Source: an uncultured Bacillota bacterium (lineage in GTDB: Bacteria; Bacillota_I; Bacilli_A; RFN20; CAG-826). From it: a stretch of 64,000 nucleotides of DNA. Below, one piece after another: positions 27,074 to 36,313 of the stretch (within the stretch, counting starts at the first letter, position 1; every line of letters starts with the position of its first letter). The DNA lies in contig CALEHV010000019.1 of the NCBI GenBank assembly GCA_937876465.1, positions 1 through 64,000 of the forward strand. The letters are read 5' to 3'. A program made the translations under genes and the position numbers. The notes beneath the pieces were generated by a model, which did no database searches, had not been told where the DNA came from, and saw only the letters and a list, made by a program, of their open reading frames with translations.

Positions 27074-27180
27074 CTGTTGTTGCCTCACGAGCTACAACCG
27101 CATTGAAAAGGTTACCAAAACTTAATGCCTTTGGCATTAGACCTTAAGAGCGAGTCCTTAGTGAGATATAGGAGGTATTT
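27074..27180 (+). promoter_or_regulatory. L21 leader (ribosomal protein autoregulation)
   Basis: The segment GTTGTTGCCTCACGAGC followed by ACAACC, with GTTGT pairing to ACAAC, resembles the Rfam L21 leader of Bacillus-type rplU operons. A second hairpin, TAATGCC/GGCATTA, is at 27123-27139. AGGAGG follows at the end. In that family the leader precedes rplU-prp-rpmA, exactly the order seen here. Confidence 0.75.
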
Positions 27181-27182
27181 AC

Positions 27183-27494
27183 ATGTACGCTATTATTGAG
27201 ACTGGTGGAAAACAAGTTCGCGTTGAAGTCGGACAAAAGATTTACGTTGAAAAATTAGACGTTAAAGAAGAAGGCACATATGTCTTTGAAAAAGTCGTTT
27301 TAGTTTCAGACGGTAAAGTTAAAGTTGGCACACCATATGTTGATGGAGCTAAAGTCAGCGCTAAAGTCGTTAAGAACGGATTAGCAAAGAAAGTTCGCAT
27401 TTACAAATACAAAGCTAAACACAACTCAGCACGTAGAATGATCGGTCATAGACAACCATATACTTGCTTAGTTATCGAAAGCATCAATGCATAA
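27183..27494 (+). CDS. rplU: 50S ribosomal protein L21
   Basis: 103 residues, standard length, beginning MYAIIETGGKQVRVE and containing the family C-terminus YKAKHNSARRMIGHRQPYT. It binds 23S rRNA in the large subunit. It is the first gene of rplU-prp-rpmA and carries the L21 leader. Confidence 0.98.
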   Translation: MYAIIETGGKQVRVEVGQKIYVEKLDVKEEGTYVFEKVVLVSDGKVKVGTPYVDGAKVSAKVVKNGLAKKVRIYKYKAKHNSARRMIGHRQPYTCLVIESINA

Positions 27495-27496
27495 TT

Positions 27497-27814
27497 ATGA
27501 TTCGCATTGAATGTCAAAGAGAGAACGGAAATATAAATTGTCTTTCTCTCGAGGGACACGCCAATAGTGCGCAACATGGAAAAGATATCGTCTGCAGTGC
27601 AGTTAGTGCTGTAGTATTCGGCGGATTGAATGCATTAGAAAATCCTAAAGCATTTGATATTAAAACTGATGAAAAATCTGGTTCCGTTAAAATTGTTGCC
27701 ATAGGCAATGTCTCATCACACGACTATCAAGTATTAGATGTTATCTTCATTCAACTTAAGTCGATTGAAGAAACAAATTCCAAATACATCCAAATAGTCG
27801 AGAAAGGATGCTAG
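27497..27814 (+). CDS. prp: Ribosomal-processing cysteine protease Prp
   Basis: 105 residues from the ATG at 27497, 2 nt after rplU. The catalytic His lies in LEGHANSAQHGKD and the Cys in IVCSAVS, as in the YsxB/Prp family. Prp removes the N-terminal extension of L27, an essential step in Firmicutes such as Staphylococcus aureus. The matching extension is present on the next gene product. Confidence 0.94.
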   Translation: MIRIECQRENGNINCLSLEGHANSAQHGKDIVCSAVSAVVFGGLNALENPKAFDIKTDEKSGSVKIVAIGNVSSHDYQVLDVIFIQLKSIEETNSKYIQIVEKGC

Positions 27815-27817
27815 AAA

Positions 27818-28099
27818 ATGTTATTTAAATTAAATTTACAATTCTTTGCTAGTAAGAAAGGTGTCGGTTCTACAAAGAACGGCCGTGACTCTGAGTCAAA
27901 ACGTCTTGGTGCTAAAGTCTCTGATGGAGAATTCTGCACTGCTGGCAGCATTATTTATCGTCAACGTGGCACAAAAATTCTTCCAGGCGTAAATACACGT
28001 CGTGGTGGAGATGATACAATCTTCGCATTAATCGATGGTATCGTTAAATTCGAAAGAGTTGGAAAGAACAAAACACGTGCTTCAGTCTACGCTAAATAA
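27818..28099 (+). CDS. rpmA: 50S ribosomal protein L27 with Prp-cleavable extension
   Basis: 93 residues. It begins MLFKLNLQFFASKKG: the LNLQFF segment is the Prp recognition sequence, and cleavage would expose ASKKG, the tail that reaches the peptidyl-transferase centre. The rest (STKNGRDSESKRLG...) is normal L27. The gene is 3 nt after prp. Confidence 0.98.
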   Translation: MLFKLNLQFFASKKGVGSTKNGRDSESKRLGAKVSDGEFCTAGSIIYRQRGTKILPGVNTRRGGDDTIFALIDGIVKFERVGKNKTRASVYAK

Positions 28100-28118
28100 C
28101 TAGACTAAAGAATTAATT

Positions 28119-28146
28119 GAGAGCTCGAAAGGGCTCTCTTTATTTT
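28119..28146 (+). terminator. rpmA terminator
   Basis: GAGAGCTC and GGGCTCTC form an 8-bp stem with a GAAA tetraloop (28119-28138), then TTTATTTT. Confidence 0.88.
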
Positions 28147-28173
28147 ACATATTTAAACAAAATCATATATAAT
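28144..28173 (+). promoter_or_regulatory. obgE promoter, predicted leaderless
   Basis: TTTACA (28144-28149), an 18-nt spacer and TATAAT (28168-28173). The box ends 6 nt before the ATG at 28180 and there is no ribosome site, so the message probably starts at the initiator codon. Confidence 0.65.
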
Positions 28174-28179
28174 ATGTTT

Positions 28180-29451
28180 ATGTTTATAGACAAAGCAGTA
28201 GTAGAAGTTAGATCAGGAAAAGGCGGAGATGGCATGATTGCCTTCCTTCACGAAAAATATATGCCAAACGGTGGTCCTACCGGTGGCAATGGAGGTCGTG
28301 GGGCTTCGATTATTTTTAGAGCTAACAAATCAATTAATACTCTTTTTAACTTTAGACACTCAAAAGTCTTTGTTGGTCCAGATGGTGGAAAAGGTTTAAC
28401 TAAGAACCGTTATGGACGTGGCGCTGATGATGTAATTGTTGATGTACCTTTAGGTACGGTTGTCTTTGAAGAAAAAGATCACAAATTCATCGCTGACCTT
28501 TCAAAAGACGGACAAATGGTTGTTGTGGCTAAAGGTGGAAGAGGTGGACGTGGTAATGCTGCTTTCAAATCTGACAGAAACCGTGTTCCAAAAATTGCAG
28601 AAAATGGATTACCTGGGGAAACAAAGAGATTAATTCTTGAATTAAAACTCTTAGCTGATGCAGGTTTAGTTGGTTTACCAAATGCTGGAAAATCAACATT
28701 ATTAAGCGTTGTTAGTAACGCAAATCCAGAAATTGCAGATTATCCTTTTACGACCCTTGAACCAAATCTTGGTGTTGTTAATGTTTCAAAATTTGAATCG
28801 TTTGTTATGGCAGATCTTCCAGGACTAATTGAAGGTGCATCACAAGGTAAAGGATTAGGATTAGCCTTCTTACGTCACCTTGAAAGATGTAGAGTTATTG
28901 TCCATTTAGTTTCAATGGATGAAATGAGCGATCCTGTTAATGACTTTAAAGTTATTCAAAATGAACTTAAGTCCTATGGACTTGGTTTAGATAAAAGACC
29001 TTTAATTGTTGTTGCAAGTAAAATGGATACAGAAGGTGCTAGTGAACGCCTTAAAGCATTCAAAAAGGCCGTAAAAGTTGATGTATTACCAATTTCATCG
29101 TTAACACATGATGGTGTTCAACCATTAATTCAAAAAATTAACGAAGTATTATCGCATACAGAACCATTTGCACTTGAACTTGGTGAAGATGTCACAACTG
29201 TTAAGGTTTATGATGCAAATAACGCTCAACCAACATTCGAAATTGTTAGAGAAGGCGAACATCAATTCAGAATAAAAGGCGAATCTGTTGAACGTACCTA
29301 TGGTTTGATTAATCTTTCAACTGATGAAGGTATAATGAAATTAATCACTTATCTTAGAAAGATAGGTATTGAAGAAGCGCTAAAACAAAATGGTGCTCAA
29401 AGTGGCGATACAGTCATCTTATGTGACTTTGAATTTGAATACTTAGAATAG
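28180..29451 (+). CDS. obgE: Obg GTPase
   Basis: 423 residues from the ATG at 28180; the family N-terminus is MFxD. The glycine-rich Obg domain comes first (GKGGDGMIAF, GGNGGRGASIIF), then the G domain with GLPNAGKSTLL, DLPGLIEGA and SKMD, then the OCT domain. It acts in 50S maturation and stress control. The in-frame ATG at 28174 falls just after the -10 box and would precede the predicted transcript start. Confidence 0.97.
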   Translation: MFIDKAVVEVRSGKGGDGMIAFLHEKYMPNGGPTGGNGGRGASIIFRANKSINTLFNFRHSKVFVGPDGGKGLTKNRYGRGADDVIVDVPLGTVVFEEKDHKFIADLSKDGQMVVVAKGGRGGRGNAAFKSDRNRVPKIAENGLPGETKRLILELKLLADAGLVGLPNAGKSTLLSVVSNANPEIADYPFTTLEPNLGVVNVSKFESFVMADLPGLIEGASQGKGLGLAFLRHLERCRVIVHLVSMDEMSDPVNDFKVIQNELKSYGLGLDKRPLIVVASKMDTEGASERLKAFKKAVKVDVLPISSLTHDGVQPLIQKINEVLSHTEPFALELGEDVTTVKVYDANNAQPTFEIVREGEHQFRIKGESVERTYGLINLSTDEGIMKLITYLRKIGIEEALKQNGAQSGDTVILCDFEFEYLE

Positions 29452-29459
29452 GTAAAAAT

Positions 29460-30191
29460 ATGAATTTAAAAGAATATTGCTTAGAAATTGAAAAATTCTT
29501 ACAAGATTATCTCAAAAACTCAGGTTGCAAATCTTATGTTTTAGGCTTAAGTGGAGGAGTTGATTCTTCTTTAGTAGCCGCAATTACTCGCAAAGCTGTA
29601 GGAAAAGATAAATTGTTTTGCTACTCTCTCCCAATTCATTCAAATCCTAAAGATGCAAATGATGCCAAAAAATGTGCTGAACAATTAGATATAAATTTTG
29701 AAATTGTTGATCTTTCAAATACTTATGATTCTTATATAAAAGATATAAAGGGAGACAACTTTATCGCTCTTACTAAAAATAATTTAAAAGTTCGCATGAG
29801 AATGTGCGCACTATTCGCATATGCGCAAGAGCATAAAGGGTTAGTTCTTGGAACCGATAACTGGGATGAAAGTTATGTAGGATACTTCACAAAATATGGT
29901 GACGGCGCTGCAGATTTGCTCCCAATCGTTCATTTAACTAAAGCTGAAGTAAGAGAAGCTGCTAAATTATATGGCATTAGTTCAGACTTAGCTGATAGAG
30001 TGGCTTCTGCAGGTTTATTTGAAGGCCAAACTGATGAAGGCGAAATGGGTATTAAATATGCTGAACTAGATGCATATCTCCTTGGAAAAGAAGTTTCACC
30101 TGAAGCAAAAGCAAAAATTGAAAGACTTCATAGAATCAGCGAACATAAACGTGTAGCTATTCCTAGACCAGCTGCACCTGATAGAAAATAG
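29460..30191 (+). CDS. nadE: NH3-dependent NAD synthetase
   Basis: 243 residues. It has the PP-loop LGLSGGVDSSLVAAI and LGTDNWDESYVGYFTKYGDGAADLLP, typical of the ammonia-dependent form with no glutaminase domain. It makes NAD from nicotinate adenine dinucleotide and ATP, one step after NadD (58-59 kb). Eight nucleotides separate it from obgE. Confidence 0.96.
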   Translation: MNLKEYCLEIEKFLQDYLKNSGCKSYVLGLSGGVDSSLVAAITRKAVGKDKLFCYSLPIHSNPKDANDAKKCAEQLDINFEIVDLSNTYDSYIKDIKGDNFIALTKNNLKVRMRMCALFAYAQEHKGLVLGTDNWDESYVGYFTKYGDGAADLLPIVHLTKAEVREAAKLYGISSDLADRVASAGLFEGQTDEGEMGIKYAELDAYLLGKEVSPEAKAKIERLHRISEHKRVAIPRPAAPDRK

Positions 30192-30234
30192 TCTCAAATC
30201 ATTTCAATATATTTAATAATAATTAAATAAAAGC

Positions 30235-30266
30235 GAAAATATGAGCGTTTGTCTCATATTTTTCTT
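30235..30266 (+). terminator. nadE terminator
   Basis: AAAATATGAG (30236-30245) pairs with CTCATATTTT (30253-30262) around a CGTTTGT loop, followed by TCTTT. Confidence 0.7.
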
Positions 30267-30295
30267 TATGCAATTTTTATCTATTTAAATTTGTT

Positions 30296-30301
30296 TAAAA
30301 T
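30296..30301 (+). promoter_or_regulatory. ruvA -10 box, predicted leaderless
   Basis: TAAAAT ends 6 nt before the ATG at 30308. No ribosome site precedes either the ATG or the in-frame GTG at 30302; the ATG gives the family N-terminus. Confidence 0.45.
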
Positions 30302-30307
30302 GTGAGT

Positions 30308-30859
30308 ATGTATTTTAGCATAAACGGCAAAATAACATATGTCGGAAAAGACTTTGTTGTAGTTGAATCAAACGGTATTGGATATCAGATTATTGTCGCA
30401 AGAGTTTCTTTGTACAAAATTGGCGAAAACGCAACAATCTTTTTGTATCGTATCGTTAAAGAGGAAGAAGAATATTTTGTCGGTTTTTCTTCTATAGAAG
30501 AACGTGATGCATTTCTAATGTTGATTTCGGTAAAAGGAATAGGCCCAAAAACGGCATTAGGAATATTAGGAAATTCTAATTTACAACAACTAATTTCGGC
30601 TATTGCATCAAACAATATTGTCTTTCTCAGCAATCTTCCAGGAATTGGTAAAAAACAAGCCTCTCAAATTCTTTTGGATTTGCAAGGAACATATATTCAA
30701 TCAAGCGCAAATGTTAATCAATATATAGAAGTAAAATCTGCATTAAAATCAATGGGTTTTAAAACAAAGACTATTGATAGCGTTCTTCTTGAAATCAACA
30801 TCCCTAATGCTTCGAATGAAGAGATACTTAGATTTGCTTTAAAAAGGTTAAGAAAATAA
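30308..30859 (+). CDS. ruvA: Holliday junction branch migration protein RuvA
   Basis: 183 residues from the ATG at 30308 (MYFSINGKI). The N-terminal OB fold is followed by tandem helix-hairpin-helix motifs (LISVKGIGPKTALGIL, LSNLPGIGKKQASQIL) and a small C-terminal domain for RuvB contact. It binds four-way junctions and loads RuvB. It is one base from ruvB. Confidence 0.95.
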   Translation: MYFSINGKITYVGKDFVVVESNGIGYQIIVARVSLYKIGENATIFLYRIVKEEEEYFVGFSSIEERDAFLMLISVKGIGPKTALGILGNSNLQQLISAIASNNIVFLSNLPGIGKKQASQILLDLQGTYIQSSANVNQYIEVKSALKSMGFKTKTIDSVLLEINIPNASNEEILRFALKRLRK

Positions 30860-30860
30860 T

Positions 30861-31874
30861 ATGTCAAGAATTGTAAATGTATCAAAAAACATCGATGACA
30901 ACGAAGAAATTTCTTTAAGACCTAAATCTTTGAAAGATTACATTGGACAAGCGGAAATAAAGAAAAATCTTCAAATATATATTTGTGCTGCAAAACAAAG
31001 AGGCGAGGTATTGGATCATGTTTTGTTATACGGACCTCCAGGTTTAGGCAAAACAACTCTTGCTAACGTAATAGCAAATGAAATGGGCGCTCGACTTATA
31101 ACAATTGCAGGTCCCTCTTTAGAAAAAACTGGAGATTTAATCTCGCTTTTAACAACGTTAGAACCTGGAGACATTTTGTTCATCGATGAAATTCATAGAA
31201 TTCCTAGGATTGTTGAAGAAGTTCTTTATAGTGCAATGGAAGATTATAAAATTAGCGTTCCTATCCAAAAAGAAGTTGGCACAGCGTTTATGAATTTAGA
31301 TATTGCTCCTTTTACCTTAATTGGTGCAACGACTAGAGCAGGGGATTTGACTGCTCCATTAAGAGCTAGATTTGGCATAACAGAAAAACTGAAATTTTAT
31401 AATTTAGAAGACATATCAAAAATAGTGTCTAGAACAGCAAAAGTTATGAATACTTCTATAGAAGAAAAAGCTATTTTAATGTTAGCAAAAAGATGTAGAG
31501 GAACTCCAAGAATTGCTAACAGATTGTTTCGAAGAATTCGAGATTTTTCCGATTATAGAAAACACGACAGTATAAGCGCTAGAGATGCAATTGATGGCCT
31601 CAAATCCTTAAAGATTGACTGCCTTGGTTTAGATGAAATTGATGTCAAATATTTGAATACGCTTCAAAACCGTTTTCGTGGTGGTCCAGTAGGTCTTGAA
31701 AACATTGCTTCAACAATTGGTGAGGAGACAACAAATTTAGAAGATATTTATGAGCCGTATTTGATGCAAATAGGTTTGATTAATAGAACAAACAGAGGAA
31801 GAGTCATAACACCAAAAGGTGTTGTTCATTTAAAAAAATATCATCAAATTAAAGAAGAAAATTCGTTGATATAA
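30861..31874 (+). CDS. ruvB: Holliday junction helicase RuvB
   Basis: 337 residues. AAA+ motor with Walker A LYGPPGLGKTTLA, Walker B FIDEIHR, sensor I GATTRAGDL and the winged-helix C-terminus (GLINRTNRGRVITPKG). It drives branch migration with RuvA. No ruvC is present, as is normal in Firmicutes, where RecU is used. Confidence 0.97.
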   Translation: MSRIVNVSKNIDDNEEISLRPKSLKDYIGQAEIKKNLQIYICAAKQRGEVLDHVLLYGPPGLGKTTLANVIANEMGARLITIAGPSLEKTGDLISLLTTLEPGDILFIDEIHRIPRIVEEVLYSAMEDYKISVPIQKEVGTAFMNLDIAPFTLIGATTRAGDLTAPLRARFGITEKLKFYNLEDISKIVSRTAKVMNTSIEEKAILMLAKRCRGTPRIANRLFRRIRDFSDYRKHDSISARDAIDGLKSLKIDCLGLDEIDVKYLNTLQNRFRGGPVGLENIASTIGEETTNLEDIYEPYLMQIGLINRTNRGRVITPKGVVHLKKYHQIKEENSLI

Positions 31875-31895
31875 GAAATAAATTTCTTATTATTC
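31873..31895 (+). terminator. Weak ruvB terminator candidate
   Basis: AAGAAAT and ATTTCTT (31873-31888) form a short AT-rich hairpin with a poor T-tract. Confidence 0.3.
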
Positions 31896-31928
31896 TTGAT
31901 AATGCGCATATATACATATATCATGTAT

Positions 31929-31972
31929 TTGCTATACACGCGTAAGTGTGCTATGGTTATACACGAGCGTGT
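31929..31972 (+). promoter_or_regulatory. secDF promoter with adjacent inverted repeat
   Basis: TTGCTA (31929-31934), a 17-nt spacer and TATGGT (31952-31957). A perfect inverted repeat ACACG-AG-CGTGT sits at 31961-31972, around the predicted start site. A similar ACAC...GTGT pair lies inside the spacer. The repeat could be an operator or a 5' hairpin. Confidence 0.45.
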
Positions 31973-32016
31973 TTATAAGACACAGCCGAACATTATTAGA
32001 AAGAAAGAAAAAGATT

Positions 32017-34713
32017 ATGAGAAGATTTATCGCTTACATTGCTATGGCTCTATCAATGCTCTTGTGCGTTGGAGTAGCTTTTGTACCTGTATTTTCACAC
32101 ATCACATCAGGTAGAGAATTCACAAAAGGAAATGAGATTGTTTACAAACTTTCCGACAAAAATGGTGCAGATACCGATCTCGCATCCGACAAAGATGCAG
32201 CTAACAAAGTTGCAGAAGAAATGCGCAATCGTTTAGATGCATATAAAGTTGAAGATTATTCAGTCCGTGTCGAAGGAAACGACCAAGTTCGTGTTTCATT
32301 TAGAGCTGAAAACGAAAATGTATACAATCACATCGCAAGTTATCTTTCATTCAGCGGTGGTGATTTCTCATTAGCAACAAGCGGCGAAAAAGAAGTTGAA
32401 TCACGTTTAGTTCACGATAAAATCTTCAAAGATTCTAAAGCTTATGTACATAGAGTTGAAGACGTTATTCCATACGTCATTTTCCCAATTAGTGATACAG
32501 CAGAGTTAAAAACTCTTATCGAATCATTAACTCCTGCAGAAGAAAAAGGTAACACCGAAAGTACAATTCACGTTTTACGTGAAGGCGAAAACGGTGAAGA
32601 AGAAGAACCAAAAAATCCTGACATCTTCATGTGGGCAAACTGGGAAGAAGGAGATTTGTTCGAAAACTATAACAAAGATCCTAACATCAATAAAAAGGTC
32701 TTCGCACAATTCATCCACGATGATATTTGGTTTAAAGAAGGACTTAAGGAAGACGAAGAACCTTCATCAATTATGTATCTTCCAACACCAGATATGACTG
32801 ACAAATACGATACATCTAAGTTAAAACAAGCAAACGAAGATGCTATTTGGTTAGTCAACATGTTCAATGCTTCCAAGTACGAATATGCTGTCGACAATAT
32901 GTTTACAGTCGAATCTGCAAGCTATGGCAATAACACTTATGCTAATGTCGAAATTAAGCAAAACGCTACTGCAGAACAATTAATCCAAGGCGATAAGGTT
33001 TTAATCTCAGCAACATTAATTTCAACATTAATCGCTGTTGTAGTTGTTTCATTAATTCTTGTTATGTTCTATAGAATTAGTGCTCTTGGAGTTATTGCAA
33101 ACTCAGTCACAAGTACATTCTTAGCATTCTTAATCTTTAGATTTATTGGTGCAACTATGAATATAGGTGCAATCATTGGTGGAATTCTTATTGCTATAGC
33201 AACAACTGCTATTGGCATACTCTACTGCAATAAACTTAAAGAAGAAGTTTATAAAGGACGTTCATTAAGAAAATCACATCAAGAAGCTGCAAAGAAGATT
33301 ATTCTTCCAACAATTGATGTCAACGTAGTTGCTTCATTCGCTGGTTTAATGATTTATTTCATCGCAGGTAATTCATTTAAGTCACTTGGAATAGTTTTAT
33401 TCTTTGGTGGCATCGTTTCACTTGTAATGACATTATTGTTCTTCAGAATCAATATGTGGTTACTTTGTAACTCTCACAATATGCAAGAAAACTACAAACT
33501 TCTTAATCTTGATGAAAAAGCAGTTCCAAATATCATGAAGGAGGAAAAATCAACATATGTTGCTCCTTACGAAAATAAGAACTTCACAGCTAAGAAGAAA
33601 CCAGTTGCTATTGTTTCCTTACTTTTAGCTGTTGCTTCAGTTGCTACTATCGTCACATTTGGTGTTATCAACAAATCACCATTAAATGTTTCTGCTAATA
33701 GTGCTGAATCGACACAACTTTATGTTTCTATTAAGAAAGATACTCCAAATCTTTCAACTGAGGACGGATTCAAAGCAAAAGTTTTGGATAATATCACATT
33801 AGATGGTGAAAAAGCAGTTGCATACAAAAATATTGATATTTTAGATACAGCAACCTATTCTTATAAAGATGAAATTACAACTAAGTATAAATACTTTGTT
33901 GTTTCATACAATGCTACATTCGCAGAAAATCAAAAATTCTACGAAAAAGGTGATACAGAAAAATCAAACGCTTATGAATCACTTGATGAAATTGCTGCAA
34001 TGTTAGCTTCAAAAGCAGAAGTTGAAGGCACAATTACTCCATTAGATTACATTGATGCTTCATCAAAGATTTCTCATGAAACAGTTGTTACTTCAAACCA
34101 AGGCTTTGTCGCTCTCGCATGTGCTATAGCAATTGTTGGCGCATCCCTCTACTTTGCATTACGTTATCGTCCATCAAGAGGTCTTGCTGCTTTAGTTGGT
34201 ACATCTTTAACAACATTAATTACTTACGGCTTATTCGTAATGTGCAGAATTCAAACTACTGGATTATGCTCAATTATTATGCCAATCGCAACTATCATTT
34301 CTTTAGTCACATTCGTATTCTTCTTTGAAAAAGAAAAAGAAATGATTAAAGAGCAAAAAGTTGAATTAGATCAAGAAGCAAGAAACGGTATTATGATTAA
34401 AGCAACTTCATATGCTGCTCCTCCAATATTCATTGTTTCAATTATTGCTTCCTATATTGCAATTAACTACTTTGCATTTGGCAATATATCCTTCTCATTA
34501 ATATTTGCAGGATTATTAATTGCAGTCATTCTTACAGCACTTCTTGCAACTTCATTACTTGGACCAACTGCTCAATTATTCTCAAAATGGTTCAAAGGCA
34601 TTAAGTTACCAACTATCAAGATTGATAGAAGCAAGAAACAACGCATTAAAATGCAAGCAAAACCAAAAACAAGTGAACCAGAAGAAACAGTCTTCATTGG
34701 TATCAACGACTAA
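32017..34713 (+). CDS. secDF: SecDF-like fused protein-export membrane protein, divergent
   Basis: 898 residues from the ATG at 32017, which gives a normal first membrane helix; a longer upstream reading has no support. The SecD half has a long extracytoplasmic domain (~30-325) and six-helix bundle, and the SecF half begins near 524. Position in ruvAB-secDF-recJ-rel matches Bacillus. The conserved TM4 Asp motif of SecD (DxN before the ERIREE-like helix) reads IAIATTAIGILYCNKLKEE, and the SecF NDTVV-type motif reads IATIISLVTFVFFFEKEKE. These are residues tied to proton-driven export, so coupling may differ. Confidence 0.82.
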   Translation: MRRFIAYIAMALSMLLCVGVAFVPVFSHITSGREFTKGNEIVYKLSDKNGADTDLASDKDAANKVAEEMRNRLDAYKVEDYSVRVEGNDQVRVSFRAENENVYNHIASYLSFSGGDFSLATSGEKEVESRLVHDKIFKDSKAYVHRVEDVIPYVIFPISDTAELKTLIESLTPAEEKGNTESTIHVLREGENGEEEEPKNPDIFMWANWEEGDLFENYNKDPNINKKVFAQFIHDDIWFKEGLKEDEEPSSIMYLPTPDMTDKYDTSKLKQANEDAIWLVNMFNASKYEYAVDNMFTVESASYGNNTYANVEIKQNATAEQLIQGDKVLISATLISTLIAVVVVSLILVMFYRISALGVIANSVTSTFLAFLIFRFIGATMNIGAIIGGILIAIATTAIGILYCNKLKEEVYKGRSLRKSHQEAAKKIILPTIDVNVVASFAGLMIYFIAGNSFKSLGIVLFFGGIVSLVMTLLFFRINMWLLCNSHNMQENYKLLNLDEKAVPNIMKEEKSTYVAPYENKNFTAKKKPVAIVSLLLAVASVATIVTFGVINKSPLNVSANSAESTQLYVSIKKDTPNLSTEDGFKAKVLDNITLDGEKAVAYKNIDILDTATYSYKDEITTKYKYFVVSYNATFAENQKFYEKGDTEKSNAYESLDEIAAMLASKAEVEGTITPLDYIDASSKISHETVVTSNQGFVALACAIAIVGASLYFALRYRPSRGLAALVGTSLTTLITYGLFVMCRIQTTGLCSIIMPIATIISLVTFVFFFEKEKEMIKEQKVELDQEARNGIMIKATSYAAPPIFIVSIIASYIAINYFAFGNISFSLIFAGLLIAVILTALLATSLLGPTAQLFSKWFKGIKLPTIKIDRSKKQRIKMQAKPKTSEPEETVFIGIND

Positions 34714-34721
34714 CTAATTAC

Positions 34722-34749
34722 GGGCTACTTTAAAGTAGCCCTTTTATTT
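34722..34749 (+). terminator. secDF terminator
   Basis: GGGCTACTTTAAAGTAGCCC is a perfect inverted repeat (34722-34741) followed by TTTTATTT. The recJ ATG is only a few bases downstream. Confidence 0.85.
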
Positions 34750-34751
34750 AA

Positions 34752-36311
34752 ATGAACACTTTTTTAGCAAAATTATTAAATTACTTTAATTTGACAGAAG
34801 ACGAATACAACTATATGTCTCGTCCAATTGATCAAATTGTTTTGAAAGATCCAAACAAAATTGATGGAATGGATAAAGTAGTTTTGCGAATCAAAAAAGC
34901 AATCGAAAATAAAGAAAAAATAATAGTTTATGGCGACTATGATTGTGATGGAATTACCGCGACATCAATCATTGTAAAGACTTTTGAAAAATTAAATTAC
35001 CCAATAGCAAGTTACATACCTTCAAGATACTTGGATGGTTACGGCTTAAATGTTGAAAATGTATTAAAAATACATAAAGCTGATTATAAGTTAATAATTT
35101 GTGTCGATAATGGCATAAGCGCACATGACGCAATTAATAAAGCTAACGAACTAGGAGTAGACGTTTTAGTTGTTGATCATCACGAGATTCCTGAAGAGCA
35201 AGTTAAAGCAGTGGGGATCATTCACCCAATCGTTTCTCATATTTCTGATATCGTTGGTTCTGGCGGATACATGTCTTTATTTGTTTCAGCAGCATTACTT
35301 GGCTATTATGATGATTATTTAGTTACATTAGCAGGCTTATCAGTTATCTCAGATTTAATGGAATTAAAAGATTACAATCGTGATGTAGTTAGATTAGCTT
35401 TAAATAACTTCCAACAAAAAGGTTATATAAGCCTTCGTTTATTACTTGATAGTCCAATTATTACTGAAAAGTCTTTTGCGCTTGATATTGCGCCTAAAAT
35501 CAATGCAATTGGAAGAATGATAGAAGACACTTCGGTCAATAAGCTTGTTAAGTATTTAACAACCGAAAATAGAGACGAGCTTTATAGTCTAAGAGATTGG
35601 ATTATTGAAAATAACGAAAAACGTAAATTATTAACTAAAGAAGCAGTTGAATGTCTACCTATTGTTAAAGATCAAAAAGGCATTTGCATTTTAACAAATA
35701 TGAAGGAAGGATTAATTGGACTTATAGTCAATCGACTATTAAATGAATATAACGTCCCTTCAATTGTCTTCACTCAAGAAAATAAAAATCCAGATATTAT
35801 CAAAGGTTCCATTCGTTCAAAAGAGGGTTTCAATGTTATGAAAGCATTTGATTCTCTTAAAAAATACATTATTGAAGGCGGTGGACACGCTTTTGCTGGC
35901 GGATTATCTATTAAGAAATCAGATTTCGAAGCATTCAAAAAGGATTTCATTGAACTATGTTCAAAATATCCAATTCAAGAAGAAAAGACTGACTCAATCG
36001 ATATTGAACTCAAAGACTTTAATTCTGAGTCTTACGAAATCTTAAGAACGTTTGCCCCATTTGGAATGGGATTCAAGGAACCAGCATTCCTAATTAGAGG
36101 TATTCCAACTCAAAGACTTACATTTATCTCTCAAGGTAAGCATTTATCACACAAGTTGGCTCTTAAGTCAAAACTCTTAGGTTTCAATATGAATGAAGGA
36201 GAAATCAAAGCAAATAGATATATTAATATCTATGGAAGCTTCGGAATCTCATCATTCAAAGGAATGGACACATTAGAATTTAGAATTAATAAATACGAAA
36301 AAGACGAATAA
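34752..36311 (+). CDS. recJ: Single-stranded-DNA exonuclease RecJ (short form)
   Basis: 519 residues, against about 580 in E. coli and 786 in Bacillus subtilis. The DHH motifs are intact (VYGDYDCDGITATSI, VVDHHEI, IDNG-type CVDNGIS). The DHHA1 glycine motif is EGGGHAFAGGL. A C-terminal OB-like domain closes the protein. It degrades ssDNA 5' to 3' in repair. The ATG comes 5 nt after the T-tract of the secDF terminator and has no ribosome site, so expression depends on read-through or a leaderless start at an unclear promoter. Confidence 0.93.
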   Translation: MNTFLAKLLNYFNLTEDEYNYMSRPIDQIVLKDPNKIDGMDKVVLRIKKAIENKEKIIVYGDYDCDGITATSIIVKTFEKLNYPIASYIPSRYLDGYGLNVENVLKIHKADYKLIICVDNGISAHDAINKANELGVDVLVVDHHEIPEEQVKAVGIIHPIVSHISDIVGSGGYMSLFVSAALLGYYDDYLVTLAGLSVISDLMELKDYNRDVVRLALNNFQQKGYISLRLLLDSPIITEKSFALDIAPKINAIGRMIEDTSVNKLVKYLTTENRDELYSLRDWIIENNEKRKLLTKEAVECLPIVKDQKGICILTNMKEGLIGLIVNRLLNEYNVPSIVFTQENKNPDIIKGSIRSKEGFNVMKAFDSLKKYIIEGGGHAFAGGLSIKKSDFEAFKKDFIELCSKYPIQEEKTDSIDIELKDFNSESYEILRTFAPFGMGFKEPAFLIRGIPTQRLTFISQGKHLSHKLALKSKLLGFNMNEGEIKANRYINIYGSFGISSFKGMDTLEFRINKYEKDE

Positions 36312-36313
36312 TA

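Noticed and set aside
31948..32016. Longer N-terminus of secDF starting at 31948
   Set aside because: It would begin at the promoter -10 region and add a basic stretch before a normal signal-anchor; the ATG at 32017 fits the family.
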